DNA of 64,000 bases from NCBI GenBank assembly GCA_033977485.1, contig CM066988.1:52079649-52143648 (forward strand), written 5' to 3'. Positions 45,167-57,278 of the stretch are shown here, piece after piece. The stretch's first letter is position 1; each line of letters opens with the position of its first letter. The position numbers and the translations under genes are program-made. Origin of the DNA: Hydrangea macrophylla (lineage: Eukaryota > Streptophyta > Magnoliopsida > Cornales > Hydrangeaceae). A model generated the notes under the pieces. The model was given only the letters and a program-made list of their open reading frames with translations, was not told the origin of the DNA and did no database searches.

Positions 45167-47681
45167 TGTGGGAACCCAAAAGCCAAGTATAGGACCTCGA
45201 GAGACTAAGCCCACTCGATTACCCCACACAAATCTCATGTCAATGCGACAAGTGAAAATCAATTACTTCATTAGCCTTTTGACTGAACTGAACTGACCGA
45301 TTTAGATTAATCGTATTTGGATTTCATGGGGATTTGTATCCATACTATTGAGGCTACACGATGCCCATGGGAATTTGAGACTGTACGAGGAGTAATCCAT
45401 ACATTTTATCCTACAAGGCTAAAATGAGAAAAGAGTCTCACACTATAGAGTCGCCACTTGGTTTAAGAAAACCAAGAAAACTAATCTTTTAGTCCAATGG
45501 ATAGAGTGCATCGCCCCTTCGTTACCAAAGAACTCGATTTGGGGGCGAAGGTACAAGAGAGGAAGAAGCTAGATCGTGCTAAAACACCCCCTCTAGCCCC
45601 ATTCGAAGATTGGCCTATACTCAGCTTTCAAGGACTATGACTAGACATTATATAGACTATTTTCATCTATTTATGCAACCTAAATCTACAATCATAATCC
45701 AAATAAAAATAGAAAACTTGAAATAGAAAAACATGCATAACAACTAAGCAAGTACCCTACAATGCACATGCTAAAGTCGTAAACTCTGGAGTATAGCGCA
45801 TACCTACACATCCATATGCAAGACATAATTAGAATTAAACGTATAAATGACACCCAAAACCCTAAAAAATCATGATCTCTAAGCACAATTAACCATATAG
45901 ATAATTGAAACCAATTTTATCCTCCTATGCATGCTTCTAGGCAATTGGGAGAAAAAGGAAAATAAAAGGGATGATTCAAGAGAACGTACCTTGTAGCATA
46001 GCATTCCCAATCATATCATATCCTTGTCAAAATAGGGTTAGGATAACAATATTCACGTGTATTGGAAGTAAACATGACTTCTAGGTGAGATGGTGTGCAT
46101 GTGTAACCCTAATTCCATCATGGATACCCTACTATTCCAAGTCTAGGTAGTATGCATGAACTTCATTAATAGATATGCATGGATAAGCATGTATGAGAAA
46201 AGAGTACTACATGATTAATCTAAGCTAGGTCCTGGATGCATAAGCATAATATGATTAGGGTTTCATGGTCCATAGTGAGATTGGGATAGCCATGGCTTAG
46301 CTGTCAATTCCACTAGTGGTGGTTATCCCATGGTTGGGATAGGGACCACCAGAGATAGCCTATCCATAACGGGATAGTAGACTAACCTAGGAGTTCCTAA
46401 AGATTGGACTACTAAGTTTATGAAAACAAAAAATTATTTATGAAAAGAAAAAAAAAAGAACAAGAAAAACAAACAGAATAAACAAGAAAAACAGAATTAA
46501 ACAAAATTATTAAACAGAATTATTTATGGACCAGGAAACCAAAAAAAACAAACAGAAAATAAACAAGAAAAACAGAACTAAACTATGAACTACAAAACAG
46601 AATTATTTATGAACTACTTGAATATAAACAAGGAAAACAAAACTATACTATGAACTTTGAATATCAAAAACTAAAGAGAACAAGAAAAACTAAACTAAAC
46701 TAAGATCTGAAGATCAAACTTAAAAAAAGAACTTCAAAAAAACACTGAAGAAGGAATTACCCCAAGAACTTCCCTCAAATTCTTCTTTCTCTACTTTGAC
46801 AGAACTCCGTTAACACTTGATCTTGAAGATCTGAACCCTAAACTAAGAAAATTTTAACTATCCCAAGAAGTTTTTCAGAGTGCCTAGGAACTCTTTCAAT
46901 TGGAGTGCTCCAGAGCTCTCTAAGAGGTCTTAAGATTTTCCAGGTGTAAAAAATGACGAGGTGGAGGCCTCTATTTGTAGTTTTTCAAGGTGGCAGAGGT
47001 TGTAAATAAATGAAACTCCCCATATGCATTAGAGACTTGTAACTAGGGTGATTGAGAGGTGTACTTAGGTCTTTTTCAGTCTTATCTCTAAGGTTTTGGA
47101 CAAATTTGTGCTTTGTTGGATGTATTTGTGCTTGTTCACGTGGATTAGGGTGAAATCAACAGCTGGGATAAATCTGGGACTGGGGCGAAAGCCACAGTGG
47201 ATTTTGGGAGTGCCACTCAACACTTATAGGGTTAGCGTAGTAGTCAAGAGTGTCGCACGGTACTCACATGAGTGCCACTATGGCACTCGGCCTGGAAAGT
47301 TGTGTTTTCTCCCCTATTTTTGCGAGCTTCGTTCTCTCACATCGGACATCCAATTTAGACGCGTGATATACTGTTGGAAATGTATGGATATCTAGTTTGC
47401 AATGTTTTTGGTTTCATTCAAAAAGGATTTGTGAATTATGAGTTATGGTAAAAAAGGTGAGATTAACTCCAAAAAGGAGTAAACCGATAAAGCGTAGAAA
47501 GATAAATTTGGCACGAAAATTCTCCTAAGTGGTTTTTGACCAACGTGAAGGCTTGCTTGGTTTAGGTTGATTTTGTCATTTCACATGGAAAATACTATCC
47601 TTAACTTGGGTTTTTGTTTCTCTATTGAGTTTCTAACATACCTAAGTCTTCTTAAAGATTATTCTAACGTGTCTAATAGAT
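45167..47681 (-). repeat. Ogre/Tat-like 5' LTR, inner part
   Basis: On the plus strand it begins TGTGGGAACCCAAAAGCC next to the PBS. It continues, after the inserted element 47682-57146, to GGTGTCTACA at 57278. The minus-strand LTR is thus TGTAGACACC... to ...GGGTTCCCACA, about 2.65 kb. TGTAGACACC starts are common in plant Tat/Ogre-type LTRs. It includes an A/purine-rich stretch 46425-46740 and the perfect inverted repeat GAGTGCCACTATGGCACTC at 47270-47288. No coding region is evident. Confidence 0.65.
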
Positions 47682-48169
47682 TGTTATTTAAAATAAATTT
47701 TGGGATGTATAAATCTGAAATCTGAAAAATACTTACTGATTGGAGATCCAAAATAAATACAGAATAAATTTGAGAAAGAATCCGAGCCCAGCGAACTGTT
47801 TCCTTAAGACGAATTTGCTCCCTCTCGGTGCACAAGGTTGATGAACAATCGTCTCCCAAGATAGAACGGATTTACAGTTCTGTATAAGTTACAATCTAAT
47901 ATGCAGAACCCAGCGAACGCAAATATATGTATAACACTCGAACAGACTCAATTCTAATATACAGAGAGAGTGAGGGAGAGAATAATTTTGTGTATTCTTA
48001 AATGAATGAACAAGACCCATATATATAGGTTGCAAGAGACTGTTCGTCAACAGTCACAACCCTTCGAAAGGAGACTGTTCGTCAACAGTCACAAACATTC
48101 GAATAAGGGGTTGTTTGGCAAAACCCATATACAACACTAAATTCCAATTTATCATTCAATTTTCCAATA
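47682..48169 (-). repeat. LARD-like element 3' LTR
   Basis: Contains two copies of GACTGTTCGTCAACAGTC (48038-48055 and 48073-48090) immediately upstream, in element sense, of a TATA-like CTATATATATGGG at about 48016-48028. Confidence 0.85.
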
Positions 48170-51100
48170 ATCCCCCACATGAATGATAAATTGTCCATAC
48201 AACATGCAAATGAAAATGCAGACACTAGTTCGAGTATCAACGAAGAAGTACTGCTTCAGACTAAGTAGCCTAGTGGCCTTGAACTTGCCCTAGTGATAAA
48301 CTATCGAATTTACTAGCCGGTGAGTAGACTTTATTGTCTTTGAACTCCCAGCCATTTGTGTAAACCTAAACAATAGAATACACACAGCCCTTCTTCTTAC
48401 ATATTTGGTTCTCACGTTTGTGTTCGTTTTGGCCTTGAACACCTCTTGGTTCCGTGAGTGTTTTAGAAAATTCAGCCTTCAAATTCTCATAGAAGCGGCC
48501 CCTTCTTACTCACGTAGGTGGTTACTATGAAGAGTATCCTGCAATACCCCACTTGGACATTTTCCAAGGTATAGGAACCATTAAAAGCGTATCTTATCCT
48601 TTTACTCGCGGCAGATAGACATTGACTCATCTTTGAAATGGGAGGAGGAATATATAATTCTTCTCAGTGTGTACCGAGTACTACATAATTTCGTTTTCCC
48701 GTTGAACCTAGATCTTGGGATCTCCAGTCAGTTAGGTTGGGTTTCCACTATGACGACTCTTGTTTAGAGCATAGGCTTTAAACCCATTCCCCTCGATGAA
48801 CTTTCCACTTGCTCTCGCGTTAGGCCTTTTGTAAGTGGATCCACTATGTTATCCTTTGACTTTACATAGACAATAGAGATAACTTCATTAGAGAGCAATT
48901 GTTCTATGGTGTATGTTAACGACTATGTGTCGAGACTTACCATACTACTCTTTGCCTTTCCAATTGTCGATTGGCTACCACAATCCGTGCAAATTGCAAG
49001 CAACGGTTTTGTCTAACTTGAAATATCCTCTAAGGAAAGCGAAACCACTTTGCTTCTCTTTTGCTTTATACTCAGATTTCATTGTTGATCAGGCAATGCA
49101 AACTATTTAGAGGATTTTCAAGTCACAACTGCACCTTTAAGTGTAAAGACATATCCATTTGTGGATTTTCAGTCTTTTCAAACAGATATCCAATTCAGAT
49201 CTATACCTTTCAAGTATAGTTGGTATCTTGTGCAGTGCAATTAATAAATTAAGGGGTGTACCTCGTATCTGAGTACCCTGACTATTACTTTCCAATAATC
49301 TTTACTTAAATTACCTGTCTATCTACTCAGTTTGCATATTGAGTACACTATATTTGGCCTAGCGCAAATCATGATATGCACTAGGTTTTTTCTTTTATTT
49401 GGAATAACGAAATATTGAACTTCTGTCAATTTACATACTCATACATACTCTTTACATGTTTGCTAATCTCAAACCCATTAGCTTTAAGTTCTACCATGAA
49501 TGTGAGTCCACTAGTCATCTTGACTAATACATAGGCTATCACATTTAACCATCTTGGGTTATATCCAAGGCTACTCTATATTTTATAATTTTACGAGCAG
49601 AAAAAAAAAATTCACTAGACAAATAAAGTCTACTCAAATTTTACTTACAAAATAACAGTAATATTTGAAAAAAAAAATATTCAAAAATATATATATATAT
49701 ATATATATATTCCAACATATATCTACCCCATATTGCAAGTATTCATGGTTACATCTTCATAGAGCATGTTACCAGTACTTCCCCCACATATGTAAAATTT
49801 CAAAGATCGTGTGATTTATTGTATCATGAACAACCCACATGAACATATATGGGTTTTAATAATACTCCAATCATTTGAACAACAAAAGCTGAAATCTTAA
49901 GTGATATTTGCAAAGGCAGTTAACATAAGTAATATCGTACATGTATATTTCATGATATAATAGCCAGCACACTATAATTATACAGGTACGTGGTATGGTA
50001 GTATGACATATTGACACCCAACATGTATATAATGTCACATATATGTAAGTAATTTTTCTGAACCAACACGAGGGTTCCGAACAGAGCATGATTCAACCAT
50101 TCTCACACATAAACCAGAATTTGCAGTCACAGTAAACAAAATATGTAACCAGTACACAGGATTCTTTGCATTCTATTTAAAACAATGCTACCAGAAAAGT
50201 ACGTCCAAAAACTAGATCTGTTTTAAAAATCTAAGAAATGGATTTCAGAAATTTGAACCAATAACAAAAGCATTTGCCATTTTCTGAACATATCAAATTA
50301 ACACAACTAGGAATTTTAACAAACCAATGTGAAAGTATAAATAAAGCAACTAATTTTGCAAATCAGATTTTGAAACCACCATTTCAAACAGAACAAGAAA
50401 TTAAAACAAATCAAAGGAATAAAAAAAAAATATTTCCCATTTTTTTTTCCTTTTCTCATTGTTATCCAATTTGCAAATCTTCTTCACGTTGAATACGCAC
50501 CATATGGCCGAATAACATACTTTCATAGACTTTGAAGTTCTTACAAACTTCTCAAAGATCATGTGACAAACTTCATGAATATAAAGTTCGATCAGTATCC
50601 CACACAACTGTGCAAAGGGTTAATTATTTATTTATTTTATGTGGCCATAAAATAATTTCCTTACACAGAACTCTAGCCAACAAAACGTTTATGTAGGATA
50701 TACATATATGTATGAACGAAGTAACATCTACGGTCAGTGGCTACATAAATGACAAATCATAAATTTCTAGCATGTGCATACAAAAGTCATGTATATGTAT
50801 ATATATGTTCAACTAACCAATTTGTGAAAACTAATTAAATACATATGTACATGATATGTATCTTGAACATGTGACCAAGAAGAAACACCATATAATATAC
50901 GTATTACAAAAGCAATATATCTATCAATACAAATCAGAAAACAAATAAAACTTCAAATTTATCCACATTATTTGGGTGAATGAAATATTGTGCATGTTCA
51001 ATACCAAACAGTGTGTCTGTTCATTCGTATCTGTCACGAACAGAAATGTGCCAACAGTTAGTTTCCTACATTGTATGTTTCAGTCGAACAGGTAAAAAAG

Positions 51101-51576
51101 AAAGTACACACTGTTTCACAAAATAATTCATGAAACTTGCAATGTTTTTCAAAATAGTTTTCAGTAAGTTCACTCATTTCAAAATTGTTTGCAACTTTCA
51201 GTCCTTTATTGTTTTAAAGTGAATTTCAGTGTAAGTCACACAACTTTAGAACATGACTAGATTGAAAAACACATGCACGCAAGTTTTCATAAACGAAAAT
51301 TATAATGCATATATCAATTATAATGCATATGTCAATTAAAATATTTGTAATGCAACTTACCATAGACCACGAATGATTATGTAAAACGAAATTGTGTATA
51401 TCTAACACGTAATATGTATGTTGTTCGGAAGTTTCAATGACGAACAGTCATATTCGAAAAATGCGAATTAATGCAAACTATGAAAACTGTGATCCGAATT
51501 AATAAGTTTCAAACCAGTTTACTCAACCAAAAGCAGACTTTAAGATTTCAGATTTATACTAAATTCGTCTTAAGAT
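48170..51576. other. Internal region of the LARD-like element
   Basis: 3.4 kb of AT-rich sequence without a supported gene. It contains an (AT)n run at about 49687-49710. The longest open frames are short and lack any domain. The right end (51550-51576) echoes motifs of the LTR (GATTTATACTAAATTCGTC). Confidence 0.6.
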
Positions 51577-51655
51577 TGTTATTTAAAATATATTTTGTGA
51601 TGTATAAATCTGAAATCTGAAAAATACTTACTGATTGGAGATCTAAAATAAATAC
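51577..51655 (-). repeat. LARD-like 5' LTR, first piece
   Basis: Matches 47682-47760 with about three differences and is cut at 51655 by the copia insertion. The remainder resumes at 56738. Confidence 0.88.
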
Positions 51656-53001
51656 TGTTAGCCTTAAAGTTTATTAAGGCATATTTAATTATGTTTTGAT
51701 GATGTCAAATATGCTATGATAATTACATGATTCATATTGATTCATTCTTTGTTATTATCATAGTCATTTTCATGCTCATATATAATCTTATGTATCAATA
51801 TTGCATCAATGTTTTAACACCTTTGTGTGCATGAGATTCAATTGATGTAGATCAAGATTACAAGGAGCTCAACAAGGATCAAGCTTGAAGACTTGAAGAT
51901 ATTTCATCCTTGGTTGAAGTCTAGGACCATCATTGTAAGGCATCTTGATCTCACACTCTTAGGGGCTCAAACAAATGCTAAAAGTTAAAGTTTTGGAAAC
52001 AAATTTTAAATGGGTCATCTTTAAAGCAATGCCTCAACCAATTGGAAAATAATTAGATGTTGAATTTTATATGGTTGGAAAGGTATTTGAATCTAGTTTC
52101 CAAAACATCAAACGGATCGCAAATCCGATTTTTGTAGAGGGAGTTATGGCCGTTTTAGTAAAGATGTGTCAGGCTGTCAAACAGAGGGGCAGTCGACTGG
52201 GCAGTCGACTGTGCAGTCGACCGAACTGAGCAGAATGCAAACAGAACCCTCTGTAAACACATTCCAGTCGACTCCTTTAAGGGGCAGTCGACTGCTTCAA
52301 GGTTCAGTCGACTGAATCGACCTGGAAAGGCATAACGGCTAGTTTTTAAAGTGGCTTTTATTTACCAAACTTGCCACCAACGGCTATAAACTTTCTTGGC
52401 CTATAAATACATGTTTTCCCACACCATTTCATGTTGATCAATCAATTGGAAAACATCTATTTAATCACACAACTCTTTGATTTCTAATCATTCACATTTG
52501 AGCCCCAATTGTGTGAGTTATCAATTTGCTCTAGCTTTCAATTGTAATTCTTTGAGAGAGTGAATTGTAGTGAGCCTTAAATTGTATTATCCACTCTATA
52601 GAGAGAGTTATCAATTTGTAATCAATTCAATTGTAAAGAGTGAGGGTTAGTAACCCTTGCTTGCAAAGAAGAGGTTTCTTCTTTGGGAGAGATTGAAGGC
52701 TCTTGTAACGGTTTGGTGCACACCCGTAAGTGCTCCGGGAAACGGTTTGGTCTACACCCGTGAAGTAGATCGGAGTAAAGGAATCCTCAAGAGGTGTTCT
52801 TGAGGGGTGGACGTAGGCCGCGGGGTGCGATTGCCGAACCACTTGAAAAATTGGTTTGTTTGTATCTCTTCCCTTAACTCTTTACATTATTGTTTGTGTT
52901 TGTGTTTTAATTTGCTATTCAATCAATTAAGTTTTTAAAAGGTTAATTTCCGCTAAAACCTTATTCACCCCCCCTCTAAGGTTTCCACTTTTGGGCCAAC
53001 A
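51656..53001 (+). repeat. Gag-only copia 5' LTR
   Basis: 1346 bp, TGTTAGCCTTAAAG to TTGGGCCAACA. A cluster of CAGTCGACTG decamers and variants at 52190-52314 sits about 90 bp upstream of the TATA box TATAAATA at 52402-52409. Confidence 0.95.
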
Positions 53002-53003
53002 AT

Positions 53004-53016
53004 TGGTATCAGAGCC
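53004..53016 (+). other. Primer-binding site (tRNA-iMet) of the gag-only copia
   Basis: TGGTATCAGAGCC two bases after the LTR end. Confidence 0.93.
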
Positions 53017-53065
53017 TCGGCTCTTCTATTTTCAAAATATTTTGAAAATTTTGAGTTAAGATCCA

Positions 53066-54058
53066 ATGGAAACCAACTCTTCTTACATTTATTATTATGA
53101 GGGTCAATCGACATTAAGACCACCATGTTTTAATGGCTCAAACTATGCCTATTGGAAAAATAGAATGAGAATCTATATGATTTCTCAAGATTTTGATTTA
53201 TGGCAAATCGTGGTCAAAGGGCCTCATCTACCTACAAAAATTGAAAACGGTTTTTCTATTCCAAAGACGGTAGATGAATACAATGATGTCGATAAGAAAC
53301 TCATAAAAATAAATGCTATGGCAATGAATTTATTATATTGTGGATTAGACCCTAATGAGTACAATAGAATTTCCTCTTGCGAGTCCGCAAAGGAAATTTG
53401 GGATAAACTTGAGGTTGCTCATGAAGGTACTAATCAAGTTAAGAAATCAAAAATAAATCTTCTTGTTCAAACTTATGAAATGTTTAAAATGTTGCCATAT
53501 GAATCTATTGGAGATATGTTTTCTCGTTTTACTATTCTTATTAATAACTTGAAAAACCTTGGTAAAGTTTATACTAATGAAGAAATGATTGAGAAAGTGC
53601 TTAGGTCTTTACCAAAGGATTGGCAACCAAAGGTCACGGCGGTTCGAGAAGCAAAGGAGCTTTCAACACTCTCCTTGGAACAACTCATGGGTTCTCTTAT
53701 AACTCATGAAATGGAATTGGCCGTCTTCAAAAGTGAAGACAAGAAATTGGAAGTGAAAGAGGCCAAAAGGAGAGACATGGCTTTAAAATCCTCAAGCTCA
53801 AGGAAAAAGATGAAAGATGTTGAGAGTGATGAGGATGAGGAAATGACAAAGATTACCCGAAAATTTGCAAACTTTCTAAAGAAAGAAAAATCGGGAAAGA
53901 AGACAATCAAGGCCACTAATAGTAGTTCCGAGAACGAATCATCGGACGACGACTCAAATGGTGAAGAGATTGTCAATCTTTGCCTCATGACATTGGAAAG
54001 GGCCTCTCCTACCATCTCGGCAAATGGAGCATCCAAGAGGCACTTGGACAATGGTTAA
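53066..54058 (+). CDS. gag: Gag-like protein of the gag-only copia element
   Basis: An intact 330-codon ORF starting 50 bp after the PBS. Residues about 14-45 (STLRPPCFNGSNYAYWKNRM) are the start of a copia gag (DUF4219/UBN2 type). The middle has YEMFKMLPYESIGDMFSRFTILINNLKNLGK and VLRSLPKDWQPKVTAV, standard for this fold. The C-terminus is Lys/Glu/Ser-rich with an acidic-serine run and ends without the usual CCHC zinc knuckle. The protein would form particles in the cytoplasm that package element RNA. The open frame after recent insertion suggests that this gag is or was recently functional. The missing knuckle is odd because it normally binds RNA. Confidence 0.9.
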   Translation: METNSSYIYYYEGQSTLRPPCFNGSNYAYWKNRMRIYMISQDFDLWQIVVKGPHLPTKIENGFSIPKTVDEYNDVDKKLIKINAMAMNLLYCGLDPNEYNRISSCESAKEIWDKLEVAHEGTNQVKKSKINLLVQTYEMFKMLPYESIGDMFSRFTILINNLKNLGKVYTNEEMIEKVLRSLPKDWQPKVTAVREAKELSTLSLEQLMGSLITHEMELAVFKSEDKKLEVKEAKRRDMALKSSSSRKKMKDVESDEDEEMTKITRKFANFLKKEKSGKKTIKATNSSSENESSDDDSNGEEIVNLCLMTLERASPTISANGASKRHLDNG

Positions 54059-54917
54059 ATCTCTCACCTTAAGCCTAGTAGGAGTAGGTTAGATTAATTT
54101 GTTTCAAATCACTTTAATTTTGTTTTGATATGCATACTTGATTTTTTTTGCTTAAATCTTGTTTCATCCTACTTAAATTGTTTTTGATTGATTTCATATC
54201 ATGCTCTTGATATTGCTTATTTGAAAAATGATGATATGCTTTTGTTAGATTAGACAAAGTTTTTAGAATGATTAGACCAAATGATGTTTTGTGAATCATT
54301 CAAACTTTTGCTGCTGAATCCTTCAATTTTTTGAACTACTGAACAAAGCAGTCGACTGGTACCCCGACACAGTCGACTGATTTAGCTGTGAGGCTTTGAA
54401 TTTTTTGACTCTGCATTGTTAAGTCGACTGAGGCGTCGACTGTTTTTGCACAACTTAATCCCTGCCCTCTCCCGTCGACTGTGGCGTCGACTGAGCCGAC
54501 TGAATATTTGTTTTTCATTGATTTTGTGTTCTCCAACTTTATTATTGGGATCTTTTGGGAGAATGTGCTCTCTTTTCATATCATTTGGTATCTTTTATCA
54601 TTGCACATGCTTAGGGGGAGCACTTTCATGTATTCATTTGCTCACATGTGGTTATATTTGTTTATTTTTGGTATCATTTTGGACTTTTGATTTGTATGCC
54701 TATTGTGAGGGGGAGCTTTATGTTTTATCCCCAAATCTTTTTGATAATGTCAAAGGGGGAGAAATATGAGAAGTATTGGGGAGAAGTATTTGGGTAGTTA
54801 TCATTCATGTTCTTTTACATTGGATATCCATTATGAATGATAATATGAAAATGACCAAATGTGCTTATATTGGTATATCTTTCATTGGTTGTTTGCCATC
54901 ATCAAAAAGGGGGAGAT
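54059..54917 (+). other. Post-gag region and polypurine tract of the gag-only copia
   Basis: Non-coding sequence between gag and the 3' LTR. It carries further GTCGACTG-type motifs (about 54348-54503) and repeated GGGGGAG blocks (about 54611, 54710 and 54757). The tract AAAAAGGGGGAGAT directly precedes the 3' LTR. Confidence 0.75.
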
Positions 54918-56732
54918 TGTTAGCCTTAAAGTTTATTAAGGCATATTTAATTATGTTTTGATGATGTCAAATATGCTATGATAATTACATGATTCATATT
55001 GATTCATTCTTTGTTATTATCATAGTCATTTTCATGCTCATATATAATCTTATGTATCAATATTGCATCAATGTTTTAACACCTTTGTGTGCATGAGATT
55101 CAATTGATGTAGATCAAGATTACAAGGAGCTCAACAAGGATCAAGCTTGAAGACTTGAAGATATTTCATCCTTGGTTGAAGTCTAGGACCATCATTGTAA
55201 GGCATCTTGATCTCACACTCTTAGGGGCTCAAACAAATGCTAAAAGTTAAAGTTTTGGAAACAAATTTTAAATGGGTCATCTTTAAAGCAATGCCTCAAC
55301 CAATTGGAAAATAATTAGATGTTGAATTTTATATGGTTGGAAAGGTATTTGAATCTAGTTTCCAAAACATCAAACGGATCGCAAATCCGATTTTTGTAGA
55401 GGGAGTTATGGCCGTTTTAGTAAAGATGTGTCAGGCTGTCAAACAGAGGGGCAGTCGACTGGGCAGTCGACTGTGCAGTCGACCGAACTGAGCAGAATGC
55501 AAACAGAACCCTCTGTAAACACATTCCAGTCGACTCCTTTAAGGGGCAGTCGACTGCTTCAAGGTTCAGTCGACTGAATCGACCTGGAAAGGCATAACGG
55601 CTAGTTTTTAAAGTGGCTTTTATTTACCAAACTTGCCACCAACGGCTATAAACTTTCTTGGCCTATAAATACATGTTTTCCCACACCATTTCATGTTGAT
55701 CAATCAATTGGAAAACATCTATTTAATCACACAACTCTTTGATTTCTAATCATTCACATTTGAGCCCCAATTGTGTGAGTTATCAATTTGCTCTAGCTTT
55801 CAATTGTAATTCTTTGAGAGAGTGAATTGTAGTGAGCCTTAAATTGTATTATCCACTCTATAGAGAGAGTTATCAATTTGTAATCAATTCAATTGTAAAG
55901 AGTGAGGGTTAGTAACCCTTGCTTGCAAAGAAGAGGTTTCTTCTTTGGGAGAGATTGAAGGCTCTTGTAACGGTTTGGTGCACACCCGTAAGTGCTCCGG
56001 GAAACGGTTTGGTCTACACCCGTGAAGTAGATCGGAGTAAAGGAATCCTCAAGAGGTGTTCTTGAGGGGTGGACGTAGGCCGCGGGGTGCGATTGCCGAA
56101 CCACTTGAAAAATTGGTTTGTTTGTATCTCTTCCCTTAACTCTTTACATTATTGTTTGTGTTTGTGTTTTAATTTGCTATTCAATCAATTAAGTTTTTAA
56201 AAGGTTAATTTCCGCTAAAACCTTATTCACCCCCCCTCTAAGGTTTCCACTTTTGGGCGCTCTAGCTTTCAATTGTAATTCTTTGAGAGAGTGAATTGTA
56301 GTGAGCCTTAAATTGTATTATCCACTCTATAGAGAGAGTTATCAATTTGTAATCAATTCAATTGTAAAGAGTGAGGGTTAGTAACCCTTGCTTGCAAAGA
56401 AGAGGTTTCTTCTTTGGGAGAGATTGAAGGCTCTTGTAACGGTTTGGTGCACACCCGTAAGTGCTCCGGGAAACGGTTTGGTCTACACCCGTGAAGTAGA
56501 TCGGAGTAAAGGAATCCTCAAGAGGTGTTCTTGAGGGGTGGACGTAGGCCGCGGGGTGCGATTGCCGAACCACTTGAAAAATTGGTTTGTTTGTATCTCT
56601 TCCCTTAACTCTTTACATTATTGTTTGTGTTTGTGTTTTAATTTGCTATTCAATCAATTAAGTTTTTAAAAGGTTAATTTCCGCTAAAACCTTATTCACC
56701 CCCCCTCTAAGGTTTCCACTTTTGGGCCAACA
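54918..56732 (+). repeat. Gag-only copia 3' LTR with internal tandem duplication
   Basis: Begins as an exact match of the 5' LTR. After TTTTGGGC at 56258 it jumps back to GCTCTAGCTTTC and repeats the last 474 bp of the LTR to 56732. The extra copy makes this LTR 469 bp longer than the 5' LTR. Confidence 0.93.
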
Positions 56733-56737
56733 AATAC

Positions 56738-57146
56738 AAAATAAATTTGAGAAAGAATCCGAACCCAGCGAACTGTTTCCTTAAGACGAATTTGCTCCCT
56801 CTCGGTGCACAAGGTTGATGAACAATCGTCTCCCAAGATAGAACGGATTTACAGTTCTGTATAAGTTGCACTCTAATATGCAGAACCCAGCGAACGCAAA
56901 TATATGTATAACACTCGAACAGACTCAATTCTAATATACAGAGAGAGTGAGAGAGAGAATAGTTTTGTGTATTCTTAAATGAATGAACAAGACCCATATA
57001 TATAGGTTGCAAGAGACTGTTCGTCAACAGTCACAACCCTTCGAAAGGAGACTGTTCGTCAACAGTCACAAACATTCGAATAAGGGGTTGTTTGGCAAAA
57101 CCCATATACAACACTAAATTCCAATTTATCATTCAATTTTCCAACA
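56738..57146 (-). repeat. LARD-like 5' LTR, second piece
   Basis: Resumes the LTR interrupted at 51655 and ends TTTTCCAACA. Palindromic GACTGTTCGTCAACAGTC copies lie at 57015-57032 and 57050-57067. Confidence 0.88.
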
Positions 57147-57278
57147 GAGACCACAGTGCTTCACAGAGTATCTGCTTCATATAACCGACGGGCCAACAAT
57201 TCACGAATTCGGTCATCGGGCTGTTCTTGAGTAGGGGGTTCCATTCGTCAAATGGACGAACAAAATGTGGTGTCTACA
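57147..57278 (-). repeat. Ogre/Tat-like 5' LTR, outer part
   Basis: The outer 132 bp of the LTR that resumes at 47681, ending GGTGTCTACA on the plus strand. GGGAG follows and would be the target-site copy; the other end is not visible. Confidence 0.6.

Larger units (their letters stand above)
51656..56732 (+). mobile_element. Young gag-only copia element (SIRE-like gag)
   Basis: A 5.1-kb insertion with LTRs 51656-53001 and 54918-56732, PBS TGGTATCAGAGCC at 53004-53016, a gag ORF 53066-54058, PPT at about 54905-54917 and a perfect 5-bp duplication AATAC (51651-51655 and 56733-56737). The LTRs look identical over 1.34 kb, so the insertion is very young. There is no protease, integrase or RT: only about 860 bp separate gag from the PPT. 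This is the structure of a terminal-repeat element with gag (TR-GAG), which must use pol from an autonomous relative. Confidence 0.93.
47682..57146 (-). mobile_element. Non-coding LTR element (LARD-like), split by a nested copia
   Basis: The LTRs are 47682-48169 (488 bp) and 51577-51655 plus 56738-57146 (488 bp together), about 10 differences, roughly 2%. On the minus strand they start TGTTGGAAAATTG (left copy TATTGG) and end TAAATAACA. A purine tract GTGGGGGATTAT at about 48168-48178 precedes the 3' LTR. The 3.4-kb internal region 48170-51576 is AT-rich and has no recognisable gag or pol. No standard tRNA-Met PBS follows the 5' LTR. The flanks TAGAT and GAGAC do not match. It therefore looks like a non-autonomous element that borrows enzymes from elsewhere. 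Confidence 0.75.

Noticed and set aside
53704..54051. Minus-strand Ser/Phe-rich 115-codon frame
   Set aside because: It is a shadow of the acidic and Lys-rich end of the copia gag.
52627..56573. Three identical 71-residue open frames on the minus strand (52627, 55889, 56358)
   Set aside because: They are the same stretch of the gag-only copia LTR in its three copies, antisense to the element, with no domain.
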